Below are positions 1-8,183 of a stretch of 13,910 nt of DNA, piece after piece. The stretch is taken from contig URCP01000079.1 of the NCBI GenBank assembly GCA_900546315.1, positions 1 through 13,910 on the forward strand. Direction: 5' to 3'. Made by a program: the position numbers and the translations under genes. Origin of the DNA: an uncultured Eubacteriales bacterium. Its GTDB lineage: Bacteria > Bacillota > Clostridia > Oscillospirales > CAG-272. How positions within the stretch are numbered: position 1 is the stretch's first letter; each line of letters begins with the position of its first letter. A model generated the notes under the pieces. It was not told the DNA's origin. It was given only the letters and a program-made list of their open reading frames with translations, and did no database searches.

Positions 1-73
1 CCTTATTGGGCTGCTTACCAAGTCTTGACGCTGCTGTATGTGTTATGCGTTTACACGGTTTATTTTTCGGAAC

Positions 74-810
74 TTAAATTTCCGGATGATTCTTTCTGCT
101 CTTGACAGCAGCCAGAGCGCATTGAACCAATAACGGTTTAATGTAAGCACCGGCACGGCTGATACAAGTTGTCTTCTTTTTCCCGGCGCTCTGGTTGTTT
201 TGAGGAGTCAATCCAGCCCAGGAGCAAAGATGCTTGGATGTTGGAAATACTGACATATCCGTACCAATCTCGCCAATTACAGAAATAGCGGAGAATGCAG
301 CCAATCCCGGAACAGTACAGATAAGTTCGATTTCCAGCGTATATTTCTCTGCTATGGACAGAATGAGCGATTGCAGATTCAACTCTTTTCGCCTGTGGTA
401 TAATTCGCGAGTTTTGTATGATAACGAACCAAATCCCGAAGCTGACGGATACCCGCGGGGGGAATAAAGCTGCCTGAAGCAAGATCATACTTAAAGAGAT
501 CCGCTATCCATTTGGCGTCTTTCTTGTCGGTTTTCTTGCCGCGAATTGCTTTGACGTATTTGTGGTGTGTCAAAACAATTTTGCAATCGGCTTCGAGGAT
601 ATTGTAAACGGGGATCAAATGCTTTCCCGTGGATTCCATACAAATGTCCTTACAGTTGTTTGCCAAAAGCCAGGATAACAGCTCACGGAGACCTTTTGTA
701 TAGGTTGAAAAGCGATGGTTTTTGTAGGTGGTAACCCCGTTTTTAGTTGCGCAAACAAAGTCTTTGTGTACATCCCAACCGCAACATATGGGGTAAAAGA
801 TTTTGAGCAT
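74..810 (-). pseudogene. IS110-family transposase, internally deleted and frameshifted
   Basis: IS110 transposases are DEDD recombinases with an N-terminal RuvC-like domain and a C-terminal Transposase_20 domain. The first part (810 to 379, 143 aa) holds the RuvC-like half with the acidic tetrad visible: D13 (GWDVHKD), E59 (MESTGKH), D95 and D98 (TDKKDAKW). A GAGAGGA ribosome binding site lies 8 nt before the ATG. It stops right after the LANYTTGEK stretch. The C-terminal half resumes in another frame (382 to 74) with VPGLAAFSAI, KHLCSWAGLTP and NNQSAGKKK, which probably carries the conserved serine of this domain. Roughly 100 residues normally between the halves are missing, so this is a deletion plus a frameshift. 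The usual C-terminal RRGHKKAIIAIAR-like block after KNHPEI cannot be followed to the window edge. It is a dead remnant; family assignment is secure. Confidence 0.9.
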
Positions 811-1030
811 AATACCGTCCTCTCATATGTATTTGAGAAAACAGACATTGACTGACGGCTCACTGAAAAACGAATAGTTAGTCTCTCCAAAGATAAGTCT
901 ACGGGATTCACAGTCCCACAAATTTGTGCTTGAAAGAGCAGTCGGTAAACATAAAAATGCGGTTCAGCTTTTGCTGTGCCCACTCACCTCCACGTACTCT
1001 GTGGTGTATCTGTTTCCTCAAGCAATATTT
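811..1030 (-). ncRNA. Candidate IS110 guide (bridge/seek) RNA segment, relic
   Basis: This is the gene-free segment directly upstream of the IS110 transposase. In IS110-group elements the region between the left end and the transposase encodes the structured guide RNA that pairs with target and donor DNA (established for the family). Seen here on the minus strand: a small hairpin with a GGGA/TCCC stem at about 911-925 that extends by wobble pairs, and further short self-complementary stretches around 850-875. I cannot fold it or define guide loops by eye. With the transposase broken, any RNA would be a fossil or act only in trans. The outer end of the element is not definable; 1030 is approximate. 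Confidence 0.3.
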
Positions 1031-1054
1031 TAACACGTTTTTTAATGTTGTGTG

Positions 1055-1088
1055 AAGGTACAAATTTTTTCATTCCCTTTTGTACCTT
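1055..1088. repeat. 10-bp inverted repeat upstream of the YhcH-like gene
   Basis: AAGGTACAAA at 1055-1064 is matched perfectly by TTTGTACCTT at 1079-1088, with a 14-nt T-rich loop. It ends 31 nt before the ATG at 1120. It could be an operator, an attenuator-type leader hairpin, or debris from the end of the neighbouring IS110 element. No U-run follows on the plus strand, so it is not a classical terminator. Confidence 0.45.
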
Positions 1089-1119
1089 GTAGCACAGCGG
1101 AAAGGTATGGTCATAAAAA

Positions 1120-1566
1120 ATGATAACCAGCAACATCAGGAACGCTGACAGGTACTTCAGCGTTCAAAATAATCTCGGATCTGCGTTTGAGTTTTTGAGA
1201 ACACTGAATAAAAATACGCAACCACACGATTTTGAGTTTGAAGGATTCAAAGGCAGTATTGTCGAGATTGACACCAATATAAGCAACGATGAGACAGTTC
1301 TTGAGGCTCACAGGGATTATCTTGATATTCACTATGTGATTTGCGGAGAGGAAGGATTCGGATATGCAGATACGAGTACGTTGTCTCCGGTCACGGTATA
1401 TGACCATGAAAAAGACTATATACTGCTGAGCGGCAATATGAACAGATTTGTTTTATCCGAGGGTGAGTTCTGTGTTGTGTTTCCGGAGGACGCCCATCTG
1501 CCTGCTTTATATGGAAGAAGTACGTCTTTATTAAAGAAGGCAATTATAAAAATCAGAATTGATTAG
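1120..1566 (+). CDS. YhcH/YjgK/YiaL family cupin (DUF386), sugar anomerase-like
   Basis: This 148-aa protein has the normal length for the family. Signature residues are visible: E62 and H64 in LEAHRDYLDIHY, H71 in DIHYVICGEE, and H126 in FPEDAHLP. These fit the metal-binding site of the cupin-like fold. E. coli members include EbgC, YiaL and YhcH (NanQ); YhcH is described as a sialic acid anomerase, so a role in interconverting sugar anomers is a reasonable inference, with substrate unknown. No signal peptide is seen, so it is cytoplasmic. The ribosome binding site is weak: GGAAAGG at 1099-1105 lies 14 nt before the ATG. The nearby ATG at 1107 is out of frame. The gene stands alone between an IS110 relic and repeat DNA, and it is more AT-rich than the glycosidase operon, which suggests a separate origin or a displaced member of a sugar operon. 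Confidence 0.85.
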   Translation: MITSNIRNADRYFSVQNNLGSAFEFLRTLNKNTQPHDFEFEGFKGSIVEIDTNISNDETVLEAHRDYLDIHYVICGEEGFGYADTSTLSPVTVYDHEKDYILLSGNMNRFVLSEGEFCVVFPEDAHLPALYGRSTSLLKKAIIKIRID

Positions 1567-1603
1567 GAAAACACTGAATAGCTGGAGTTTTCACGCGAAA
1601 AAG
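1564..1603. repeat. Half copy of a dispersed palindromic (MITE-like) repeat
   Basis: A 20-bp block at 1584-1603 (GGAG followed by TTTTCACGCGAAAAAG) is identical to the reverse complement of 9272-9291. The preceding AGGAAAACACTGAATAGCTGG resembles the outer end of the same repeat at 9217 (AAGGAAACGCTGATTTA). Only one palindrome arm is present, so the copy looks truncated. It starts on the stop codon of the YhcH-like gene. Confidence 0.6.
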
Positions 1604-1616
1604 TACATTTCATGAA

Positions 1617-1664
1617 GCGCCTGACAGACGTCGATCTCAGTAACGCTGAGATCGTCTGACGGCG
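1617..1664. repeat. Long imperfect hairpin
   Basis: The core is GATCTCAG (1633-1640), TAACG, then CTGAGATC (1646-1653), an 8-bp perfect stem. Beyond a 3-nt bulge it continues with CAGAC/GTCTG and then CGCC/GGCG arms. It has no T-run, so it is not a classical terminator. A shorter similar string (ATCTCAGAGATCGGCTGAC, 9192-9210) precedes the other repeat copy, so the hairpin may be part of the same mobile repeat. Confidence 0.45.
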
Positions 1665-1719
1665 ATATGCTATAGTGAACCCCAACTCCCAACCACAACT
1701 CAAAAAATCATCGTGAAAA

Positions 1720-1940
1720 ATGGAATTTGATGAAATCCAAGAAAGCCGGAGGATCAGGAAGTGGAAAGTGGGGTTTGGGGAGGAAACCGAAACCTCAGGC
1801 TATGTCGATACCGGCATAAATATCCTCATCGCGGTTGTAATCGGCGCGCTCCCGCTCGCCGACTCTATACGCTCTTCAACACGACGATCATGCCGACCGT
1901 GACAGCTAAGGTGACGGAACTCTTTATCTACAACGGCTGA
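1720..1940 (+). pseudogene. Small membrane protein, frameshifted (DUF6133-like)
   Basis: The first frame reads EETETSGYVDTGINILIAVV and then IGALPLA. After 1860 the reading continues in another frame as LYTLFNTTIMPTVTAKVTEL and then FIYNG and a TGA stop at 1938-1940. Inserting one G at 1860/1861 restores a single protein of about 73 aa with one membrane helix (roughly residues 34-52). I recognise the pattern YIDTxIKIxIAVVIGALLLAGLYxLF from small membrane proteins common in clostridial conjugative or mobile elements, which I associate with DUF6133; that family name is from memory. The ATG at 1720 has no clear ribosome binding site, so the true start is uncertain. It is probably a relic of an integrated element. 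The terminator at 1950-1979 follows it. Confidence 0.5.
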
Positions 1941-1949
1941 TCTAACTTT

Positions 1950-1979
1950 GCGGGGCGGTCATTGACCGTCCCGCATTTT
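1950..1979 (+). terminator. Rho-independent terminator after the frameshifted membrane gene
   Basis: GCGGGGCGGTCA at 1950-1961 pairs with TGACCGTCCCGC at 1963-1974 (11 of 12 positions, one G-T wobble; effective loop of three bases), followed by ATTTT. It fits a plus-strand terminator. On the minus strand no U-run follows the stem. Confidence 0.65.
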
Positions 1980-2009
1980 GCCGAAATGTGGATAATTAAA
2001 AATACAATT

Positions 2010-2033
2010 CTTCTGGCATTGTTATTGTGCGCC
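2010..2033 (-). terminator. Weak terminator-like hairpin after the binding-protein gene
   Basis: On the minus strand, CTGGC and GCCAG form a 5-6 bp stem around a 13-nt loop just after the binding-protein stop, followed about 10 nt later by a short T-rich run. The stem is short, so this is only a possible transcript end for the operon. Confidence 0.25.
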
Positions 2034-2043
2034 AGTGTCATGT

Positions 2044-3519
2044 TTACTGCTGACTCTTTATGCCGGCGATGGATTCGCTGATCCTGGCGTTGATATTATC
2101 ATACTTCTTTTCAAGGCGTGACATGATGATATCGCTCTTTCCGGCGTCACCGATATCATACCAGAATCTGTTGGCGCCCCATTCGTAGACGAGTCCCGGA
2201 TCAAAGACCTTGCTCTTGAATATCAGCTCAAGCATTTCTCCGGTCTCCTCATCGCGTGTCGCCTTGCCGATGATCGACTTCTCAATGACCGCTTTGGTTA
2301 CCGTTTCCGGAGAATAATACCCCATAGTTTCGAGCACATATCCGATTCTGTCTGTATCCTTGCAGTTCAGCGGAACGCTCACACAGGACGCCCAGTATTG
2401 GTTTACCGCCGAGTAGTAATTATCCTGAGACTCATCATATTTAGGTATCGGAAGCACCCCGAACGGGTCTTCCATTGTCTGACGATATTTAAGCATCTGT
2501 CCCATAGGCGCGAGGTACATTCTTGTCTGACCGTTCGGGAAAAGCGCGTCGCCTTTTTCATAGCCCATCTTTCTTTCCTCGATAATTACCGAGTTGTTAT
2601 CCCTTTTTGCGGCTTTGTCAACAACCTCAATAGCCTGCTCGATGATCTTCTGCGACCTGTTCATGACCACTTCATCATTATCGCGGATAACGACCTTGTT
2701 TCCGAAACCGACGAGCATCTGGACAACATAAAGATTGGAGGAGACCATGCCGTACTCATCATTTTCATCATACTTTCCGTCGCCGTTCAGGTCCACAGCC
2801 GCGTCATTCTGCATTTCGAGCAGCTTGTCGAACGTCCACGTTCCGTCCCTGACGAGCTGGTAGGGTTCCTCTATGCCATACGCCTCAAACAGCTTCTTGT
2901 TGAAGAAGATGACATTGATCGAATAGTCGTCGCAGTAATTTATGTCACCGGAAGCGATATTCTGCACGCCGCCGAAATCCATACAGTCGTTTACATTCGG
3001 GTCCCACCATTGGTTCGAGAGGTCGAGCGTTTTTATGTTCTTCAGGTTCAAGAGATGACCGTTAGAGGACGCTGTTACCATGACCTGAAGTCTGCCGACT
3101 ACAGCGTCGAAGCGATTGTCGTCCGCCATGATGCTCTGTTCGATGACTTTTGGAAGGGTTCCGTAATCCTTAAGGTGCTCGCTCGTGATTTTAACGCCGA
3201 GCTTTTCCTCCGCCATAGTCGTGCGTTTATATACAGCGTCCGAGATGATGTCGCCGTCGAGCTCGTCCGGAGTGTACGTGACCTCGTTCTCCGAATCGCT
3301 CATCAGCACGTGGGCGTACATGATCTTTACCTCTTCGCCGTTGTAGTTCGTTCCTTCCGGAATGAACGAGAGTCCATCCGCCGGCGCGGTCGTCACGGAG
3401 CCGTCATCGGACGAGATGCCGTCCGTATTTATCGGCGCGGAACCATTTCCGCACGCGGCAATGGTCATTGACAGCGCGGTGATAAGTGCCATCGACAGGA
3501 TTGTTTTTCTTGTTTTCAT
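2044..3519 (-). CDS. Extracellular sugar-binding lipoprotein of an ABC transporter
   Basis: This 491-aa protein has a lipoprotein signal: K-rich N-terminus, hydrophobic stretch (about 8-20) and lipobox ending TIAAC, with C23 as the lipidated residue. A low-complexity Ser/Thr/Asp linker follows (about 24-50). The body matches family 1 extracellular solute-binding proteins of the large Firmicutes LplA/YesO-like kind, for example FFNKKLFEAYGIEEPY, DGTWTFDKLLEM and FGVLPIPKYDE. An acidic D-rich loop at about 243-255 (DLNGDGKYDENDE) resembles an EF-hand/dockerin calcium loop. AAAGG lies about 12 nt before the ATG. It is the last gene of the operon, 28 nt after the GH95-like gene. No permease or ATPase genes are present, so it must pair with components elsewhere or be a leftover. 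The ligand is presumably an oligosaccharide handled by the upstream enzymes. Confidence 0.85.
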   Translation of the reverse strand: MKTRKTILSMALITALSMTIAACGNGSAPINTDGISSDDGSVTTAPADGLSFIPEGTNYNGEEVKIMYAHVLMSDSENEVTYTPDELDGDIISDAVYKRTTMAEEKLGVKITSEHLKDYGTLPKVIEQSIMADDNRFDAVVGRLQVMVTASSNGHLLNLKNIKTLDLSNQWWDPNVNDCMDFGGVQNIASGDINYCDDYSINVIFFNKKLFEAYGIEEPYQLVRDGTWTFDKLLEMQNDAAVDLNGDGKYDENDEYGMVSSNLYVVQMLVGFGNKVVIRDNDEVVMNRSQKIIEQAIEVVDKAAKRDNNSVIIEERKMGYEKGDALFPNGQTRMYLAPMGQMLKYRQTMEDPFGVLPIPKYDESQDNYYSAVNQYWASCVSVPLNCKDTDRIGYVLETMGYYSPETVTKAVIEKSIIGKATRDEETGEMLELIFKSKVFDPGLVYEWGANRFWYDIGDAGKSDIIMSRLEKKYDNINARISESIAGIKSQQ

Positions 3520-3547
3520 TTTTCACCATACCTTTCATTTTTTATGG

Positions 3548-6064
3548 TTATCGATACTCTTTTCCTGTGCCGAGTACCGAGTTACCGATTTTTTTCAGCC
3601 CGTCGTTCCGGGTATAGGCGCGTAAACCTGAAAAATTCCCATTTTCGTTTTTCACGCCAAGCTCGTCTCCAGCGCTCATATCAGTAATGAACAGTTCGCC
3701 GTTATGCCTTACCCGGATTGGACATCCGTTAAGAGTGAAAGCCGGCACGGAGTCCACGTTGTCAATCGCGAGCCTGAGACACCCGCCGCGTGTGGCTCGT
3801 ATTCTGACGTCGCATGAGCCATCCGAATATTCAGCGTCAATCATGAATCCTCCCGCCGCGGCGAGCGAGAAATTATATCTTTCCTCCCGTCGCACCGCGG
3901 GGAAGAGCCGCACCGTGCCGTCATGGCTCTGTACGAGCATTTCATTGACTGCCGTCGCGATTATCGGGAGCGTCTCGTAGTCGAAGTGCCTGAAATTCCA
4001 CTGAAACGCCTCGCTCTTCTCGCCTGTCGCGAGATTTGTCAGGGTGTTCTTCGCCCATCTCGAGCGTATGCCTATGACGCCGGTCCCGACGTCCTCATAT
4101 GGACCGTAGTTCCCGAAGCCGTTCGGGTAGACGATCCACGTTGACGCCGTGTCGTCGAGCACTGTCTTCAGAAGACCGCTCATCCCCATCCGCGCGAGAT
4201 ATATCGGGAGCATACACCAGCCCATGCAGATGCCGTCCGGATTATCCCGTCCGTCGCTCCCGTCCGGCGGGATGACCGGGTGATGAAGACAGAGACTGTT
4301 GTATATCATATCGAAGACATCGCTGCCGCTGTCCTTTATGCCGACATTCCCGGAAGGAAACAGCGGAGCCATCTCCGTGTCCGGAAAACCGTAGTAGTCG
4401 TTCGCAGGGTCTCCGAAGGTTCTGCGGAATTTCACGCCGTCCTTCAGACCGACCGAGAGCACCTTGTTCCCACGCGCAGGCAGTCCTTTTCCGATTCCAC
4501 GTGTGAAGACGCCGTCTTTTGTCTCATCGTCATACATATCCGTCACCATATAAGGCGCGATATTGTCGAGCACCTCACGGTAAGGGCGGTATTCTTCCTC
4601 TTCCATGACTTCCCCGAGCGCCGTGAAGAGCGCGCGCAGCATAGCGTGGTCGGTTATGCTGTCGTCAAACAGCGGCGAGCCCTCGTAGCACTGTGTTCCG
4701 TGGATATGATACTTCCCGTCCTCCTCCTTCACGAATTTATCGAGATAGAAGAGCGCCGTCTCTCGCATGACGGGCAGAGCTTTTTCGCGGAGAAATTCTT
4801 CGTCGCCTGTGAACTGATAATGTCTGTAAAGCATCATCGCGATCTGCGACCCGCAGGTGCAGTTGTCCCTCGTGTTATCTGAGTTCCGTCCGAAGCAGTC
4901 GCAGACGTCGGTTTAGAACGCTCCGCGGGTGTGTTTGTGCTTTTCCGCGTATTCCTTCGCGACCGGAAGCTGACGAGACCTGAAATCACAGTATGTGTTC
5001 ATGAGTTCCGGGTGATTCGCCACGTCAAGAGGAAATGCCGCAAGCTGCATATTGTAATGAAAATAGCTGTTCCACGGGACAAAATCGTGGTAAAAGCTCC
5101 ATATCCCGTTGCAGAAGTGTGCCGGATACGTTCCCCTCATCGAGCAGTTGGCGTAGTAAAGATTAAGATACCACAGATTCTCAATATAATCCTGATCCTC
5201 CGGCAGGCTGACGTATGACTTCTCCCAGAAGCCGCGCCACTCTTCCGCGTGCTTGTCGTATATTGCTTCGAAGCCCTTCGCCACGGCGTCTGACAGGAGT
5301 CTGACCGCGGCGTTTTCGCTCTCATCCGCGTCCTTCCCGACCGTGACAGTCATGTACAGTGTGAGTCTCAGCCGGGAAGCGGCGGAAAAATCACAGCCGA
5401 CAGCGTGTGAACCCCTGACGGACAATATATGTTCCGCACCGCACACGGGCAGTAACGCCGCCGTGAAGCATCCGCCGTTCATTCTCTGCGTGACGAGCGC
5501 GCATCCGTCCCTGATATCAGTGCCGGTTCCGGTGAGCCCGGTCGGCGTTCCGGAGCAGAACCGCGAATACCAGTATGAAAACGTCCTGCTGCCCCAACGC
5601 TCGAGCTTTATCGCCGCCGGGATATCCTCGTTATATGAGATATCCGCCTCGACCACAGTCACACGGTTCTCTCTGGATGAGAAGATCTTCATGTCAGTGC
5701 CGCAGAACGGTGTCCTGCTCCTTATGCTCGCAATCGCGTCGTGAAGCCTCAGTCTCGCCTCAAAGTCATCCTGATATATATTCCCGAAAGCAGGACAACC
5801 GAGGTCGAGCGTCAGCCTGGCACCCCCACGGCAGGTCGTGAGATCCTCGCCAGACTCGGTTATCACCGTTCCGGAGCACTCCGACGCGTTGTCCCAGAGA
5901 TCGGTCTTTCCGAGCTCGATCACGAGCCGATCCTCGAGAAACCACACGAGCGCTCCCGCGTCGCCGTCGCCGAGCGGCAGTCCGTATGTCGGGTCGCACA
6001 CCGGCGACGCGAAAACGAGGTCATGATGTGAAAGCAGCTGCTCCATATCCAGTTTATCTGACAT
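3548..6064 (-). pseudogene. DUF5703/GH95-like glycoside hydrolase, in-frame stop
   Basis: Both halves share one frame: 6064 to 4913 (383 aa), a TAA stop at 4913-4915, then open reading to 3548, 839 codons in all. The N-terminal beta-sandwich shows PTYGLPLGDGDAGALVWFLE and then GKTDLWDN (about 26-60), the signature of DUF5703/GH95-type enzymes. The helical (alpha/alpha)6 barrel starts near WNSYFHYNMQLAAFPLDVA (about 338-356) and continues across the stop through TDVCDCFGRNSDNTRDNCTC and LPVMRETALFYLDKF. The sequence at the stop reads RGAF-stop-TDVCD; a tyrosine codon is a likely ancestor. The family acts on alpha-L-fucosides or related sugars; the substrate is not certain. The ATG overlaps the upstream TGA by one base (TGATG), with GGAG 8 nt before it; a GTG three bases earlier is also possible. 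The second half alone has internal ATGs at 4837 but no convincing ribosome binding site. No signal peptide, so probably cytoplasmic. Confidence 0.8.
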
Positions 6065-8046
6065 CACTCACACTCCAGAAAAACCGTCTCGAACGGGTCT
6101 ATCCTGTCGATGTCGAACATTCTGTACGCCCCGTCGGCGTAAACGCTCCGGTGCGTCACCGGACTTCCGTCGGTACCATAGAACACCGCTGTGTCAGATT
6201 CCGTTCGGATCGCGACACGGACGTCTGTCTCTGCGTCGTTTGTCGTGTTGCAGATTGTCGGAACGACGCGCTTTCCGTCGGTGAAGACTATGCACCGCAA
6301 TTTTGTATAACTGTCGACATAAGCGGGCAGTGTGTCGCGTGAGAGATATCTGAATATGCGTTTCAGCTGCACTGTTTTAGGATAGTCGGAAACCCAGTCA
6401 AATGGGTAATATGTCGAGACGCACACGCGCCCGCCGAGCTCGTTCTCATAAAGTCCGGTGCACGCCCCGGCGAGCACCCTGTCGTGATAATCGACAAGCC
6501 GACTCAGAATTTCGCACTTATCGTCAAGCGGTATGAGCTCATGACTCTCGCCATGGTTGAACGCCTGACGGCAGTTGCGCCGACAGCCTGTGATGCCGCG
6601 GTTCATCTCATGATTGACATATTCCTCTCTCGCGTCGACCGGAATGTCTCTCCCGGTGTCAAAGCCGAGATACTTCCCGAACCCGCGCCCGGTCAGGTAC
6701 GCGGCGGCGGAAGCGCCGACATACACCCCGCCGGACAGGATTTTCTTCAATTCGTCATCCGTATACCCCTCGGCGGAGTTTTCGGTCAGCAGGAACACCT
6801 CGGCGCAGTCTGGTCTGAAGCACTCGGGAAGACCCGCCGAAAGAAGCTCACGGCCATACTGGCAGAACTTTGTGCTGTGCCATCCGCGCATATTTCCCCA
6901 GTCGCCAGCCGGAGTATACAGGAAATTGTCCGGTCTCCACGATGAGTGGATGCCGTGTACGCTGAGTCCGCGCGTGTGCTCCTCAAGCGCGTTGTAAATC
7001 GGGATATGCCTGTCGATTTCTTTGAGGTGGGGCAGAATATTCGTTATCGGCTCGCCGGTCTCGGACGGCAGCATATTGAACGCCGCGCCGGAGCAGCCGC
7101 TCTGGATGTACATAAGTCCCTCGCAGGCGGTCGAGAGCGGGGTTTTCTTGAGAAGCTGGTACGGGAAGTTCTCGACTTCCGAGTGTATGAGCTTCACGTA
7201 AGGCGGCAGCAGCGAGACCTGACCGGCGATTTCCCACGCCTTGTAGAGAATATCCTGATAGTTGGCGTCCGAGTAAGCGCCGCCTCCGGGTCTGAAGAAT
7301 ATCTCATATTTTCCGTTTTCAGAGAGCGCGTCGTTCAGAGCGTAAACGTTTATGCCCTCCATATAGTTGTCACCGATCATATGCCCGAGCTGAATTCCCG
7401 GATTCAGCGATCTCACCGTACGCGCGATGTGTCCGACGAGTCTTACCATCGAGTCGCTGTTGTGTTTCAGCCAGCGTCGCCTGATGTCCATATTCCGACC
7501 GTCGAGTTCCTTTTTCAGGCTCTCGCGGTCGAATGAGGTGCCGTTCTCACGGTTGAACAGGTCAACACAGCCGTCGCAGAAGCAGCCGTATCCGCTTCCC
7601 ATGTGACCGGACCTCACGTCGTCGTCGATCCAGATGAAATCCGGTTCTGCCGCGACGAGCGTCTGATACGCCGGGTCTATGTATCCCGAGATGTATTTTC
7701 CGTCGTTCATGCAGTAGCAGCCTTCGCAGACGCTTCCGTCCATACCGGTCATGTTGCGGTATCCGAGACCGAGAGGGGAGTGAGCGAGATCCTCAGAGTG
7801 ATGTCCGATTGTCGCAAGAATGTTTATCCCGGCGGAGAATCCGGCGGCTCTCGCGGACATCATCCGCTCCCGCATTATCTCCGCGCGGCGGCTCAGCTCA
7901 TCGAGGGTCAGGGGAGAGTGAACCGCCGATGTGAACAGCGCGATCATTGTTATGCCGCACCGGTGTTTTCCGAGCATTCCGAGCAGCTCGTCGAACCGCT
8001 CACGCGGCATCCAGTTTTCATAAGCGACACGTATTGAGTTTTCCAC
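6064..8046 (-). CDS. GH42-like glycoside hydrolase of unknown specificity
   Basis: This 660-aa protein looks like a (beta/alpha)8-barrel glycosidase of the GH-A/GH42 type. The barrel covers about 1-400. A conserved acidic segment FIWIDDDVR (137-145) is followed by a cysteine cluster C155-F-C157-D-G-C160, placed as in GH42-like enzymes that bind zinc. KLIHSEVENF (285-294) supplies E290 or E292 as a plausible catalytic residue. From about 413 to 465 a Rossmann-like part (VFLLTENS, TDDELKKILSGGVYVGASAA, GRGFGKYLGF) resembles the beta-galactosidase trimerisation domain. A small beta domain ends the protein. The start is GTG at 8046 with AAAGGA about 11 nt upstream; an ATG 12 codons in is the alternative. 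First gene of the operon, translationally coupled to the next. No signal peptide. The exact family is not identified, and substrate and reaction are inferred only from the fold. Confidence 0.65.
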   Translation of the reverse strand: MENSIRVAYENWMPRERFDELLGMLGKHRCGITMIALFTSAVHSPLTLDELSRRAEIMRERMMSARAAGFSAGINILATIGHHSEDLAHSPLGLGYRNMTGMDGSVCEGCYCMNDGKYISGYIDPAYQTLVAAEPDFIWIDDDVRSGHMGSGYGCFCDGCVDLFNRENGTSFDRESLKKELDGRNMDIRRRWLKHNSDSMVRLVGHIARTVRSLNPGIQLGHMIGDNYMEGINVYALNDALSENGKYEIFFRPGGGAYSDANYQDILYKAWEIAGQVSLLPPYVKLIHSEVENFPYQLLKKTPLSTACEGLMYIQSGCSGAAFNMLPSETGEPITNILPHLKEIDRHIPIYNALEEHTRGLSVHGIHSSWRPDNFLYTPAGDWGNMRGWHSTKFCQYGRELLSAGLPECFRPDCAEVFLLTENSAEGYTDDELKKILSGGVYVGASAAAYLTGRGFGKYLGFDTGRDIPVDAREEYVNHEMNRGITGCRRNCRQAFNHGESHELIPLDDKCEILSRLVDYHDRVLAGACTGLYENELGGRVCVSTYYPFDWVSDYPKTVQLKRIFRYLSRDTLPAYVDSYTKLRCIVFTDGKRVVPTICNTTNDAETDVRVAIRTESDTAVFYGTDGSPVTHRSVYADGAYRMFDIDRIDPFETVFLECE

Positions 8047-8072
8047 GGTATCTGGTTTCCTTTCAGGATTAA

Positions 8073-8088
8073 TAAATCAGTGCTTCCT
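8073..8088. repeat. Lone repeat end inside the operon leader
   Basis: On the minus strand AAGGAAGCACTGATTTA matches the outer end of the element at 9217 at 15 of 17 positions. It lies between the operon promoter and the GH42-like start codon, and no palindrome arms accompany it. Confidence 0.35.
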
Positions 8089-8110
8089 TGATTGCTGATA
8101 TATTGCTTAT

Positions 8111-8159
8111 CAGACAATCTTTTGAAAATCAATAATTTACCATTTATTAAGATTGTTTG
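8111..8159. promoter_or_regulatory. Inverted repeat in the operon leader
   Basis: CAGACAATCTT (8111-8121) and AAGATTGTTTG (8149-8159) are complementary at 10 of 11 positions. Both lie in the predicted 5' leader of the minus-strand operon, so they could form an RNA hairpin or a repressor site. Confidence 0.4.
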
Positions 8160-8183
8160 CAACTGTCTGACATTTATTGTTGC

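Noticed and set aside
2398..3471. Long plus-strand open frame (357 aa) opposite the binding-protein gene
   Set aside because: It is antisense to a well-supported lipoprotein gene, has no ribosome site, and its translation is rich in Arg/Val/His without recognisable domains, typical of a shadow frame in GC-rich DNA.
4280..4882. Plus-strand open frame (200 aa) inside the GH95-like gene
   Set aside because: It lies antisense to the clearly conserved helical barrel and has no start signal or domain.
6946..7536. Plus-strand open frame (196 aa) inside the GH42-like gene
   Set aside because: Antisense shadow of conserved barrel motifs; no ribosome binding site.
1564..8088. A 6.5-kb composite element bounded by inverted repeat ends
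   Set aside because: The end sequences at 1564 and 8088 face each other, but they are short and imperfect, the operon promoter lies outside, and no target duplication is visible.
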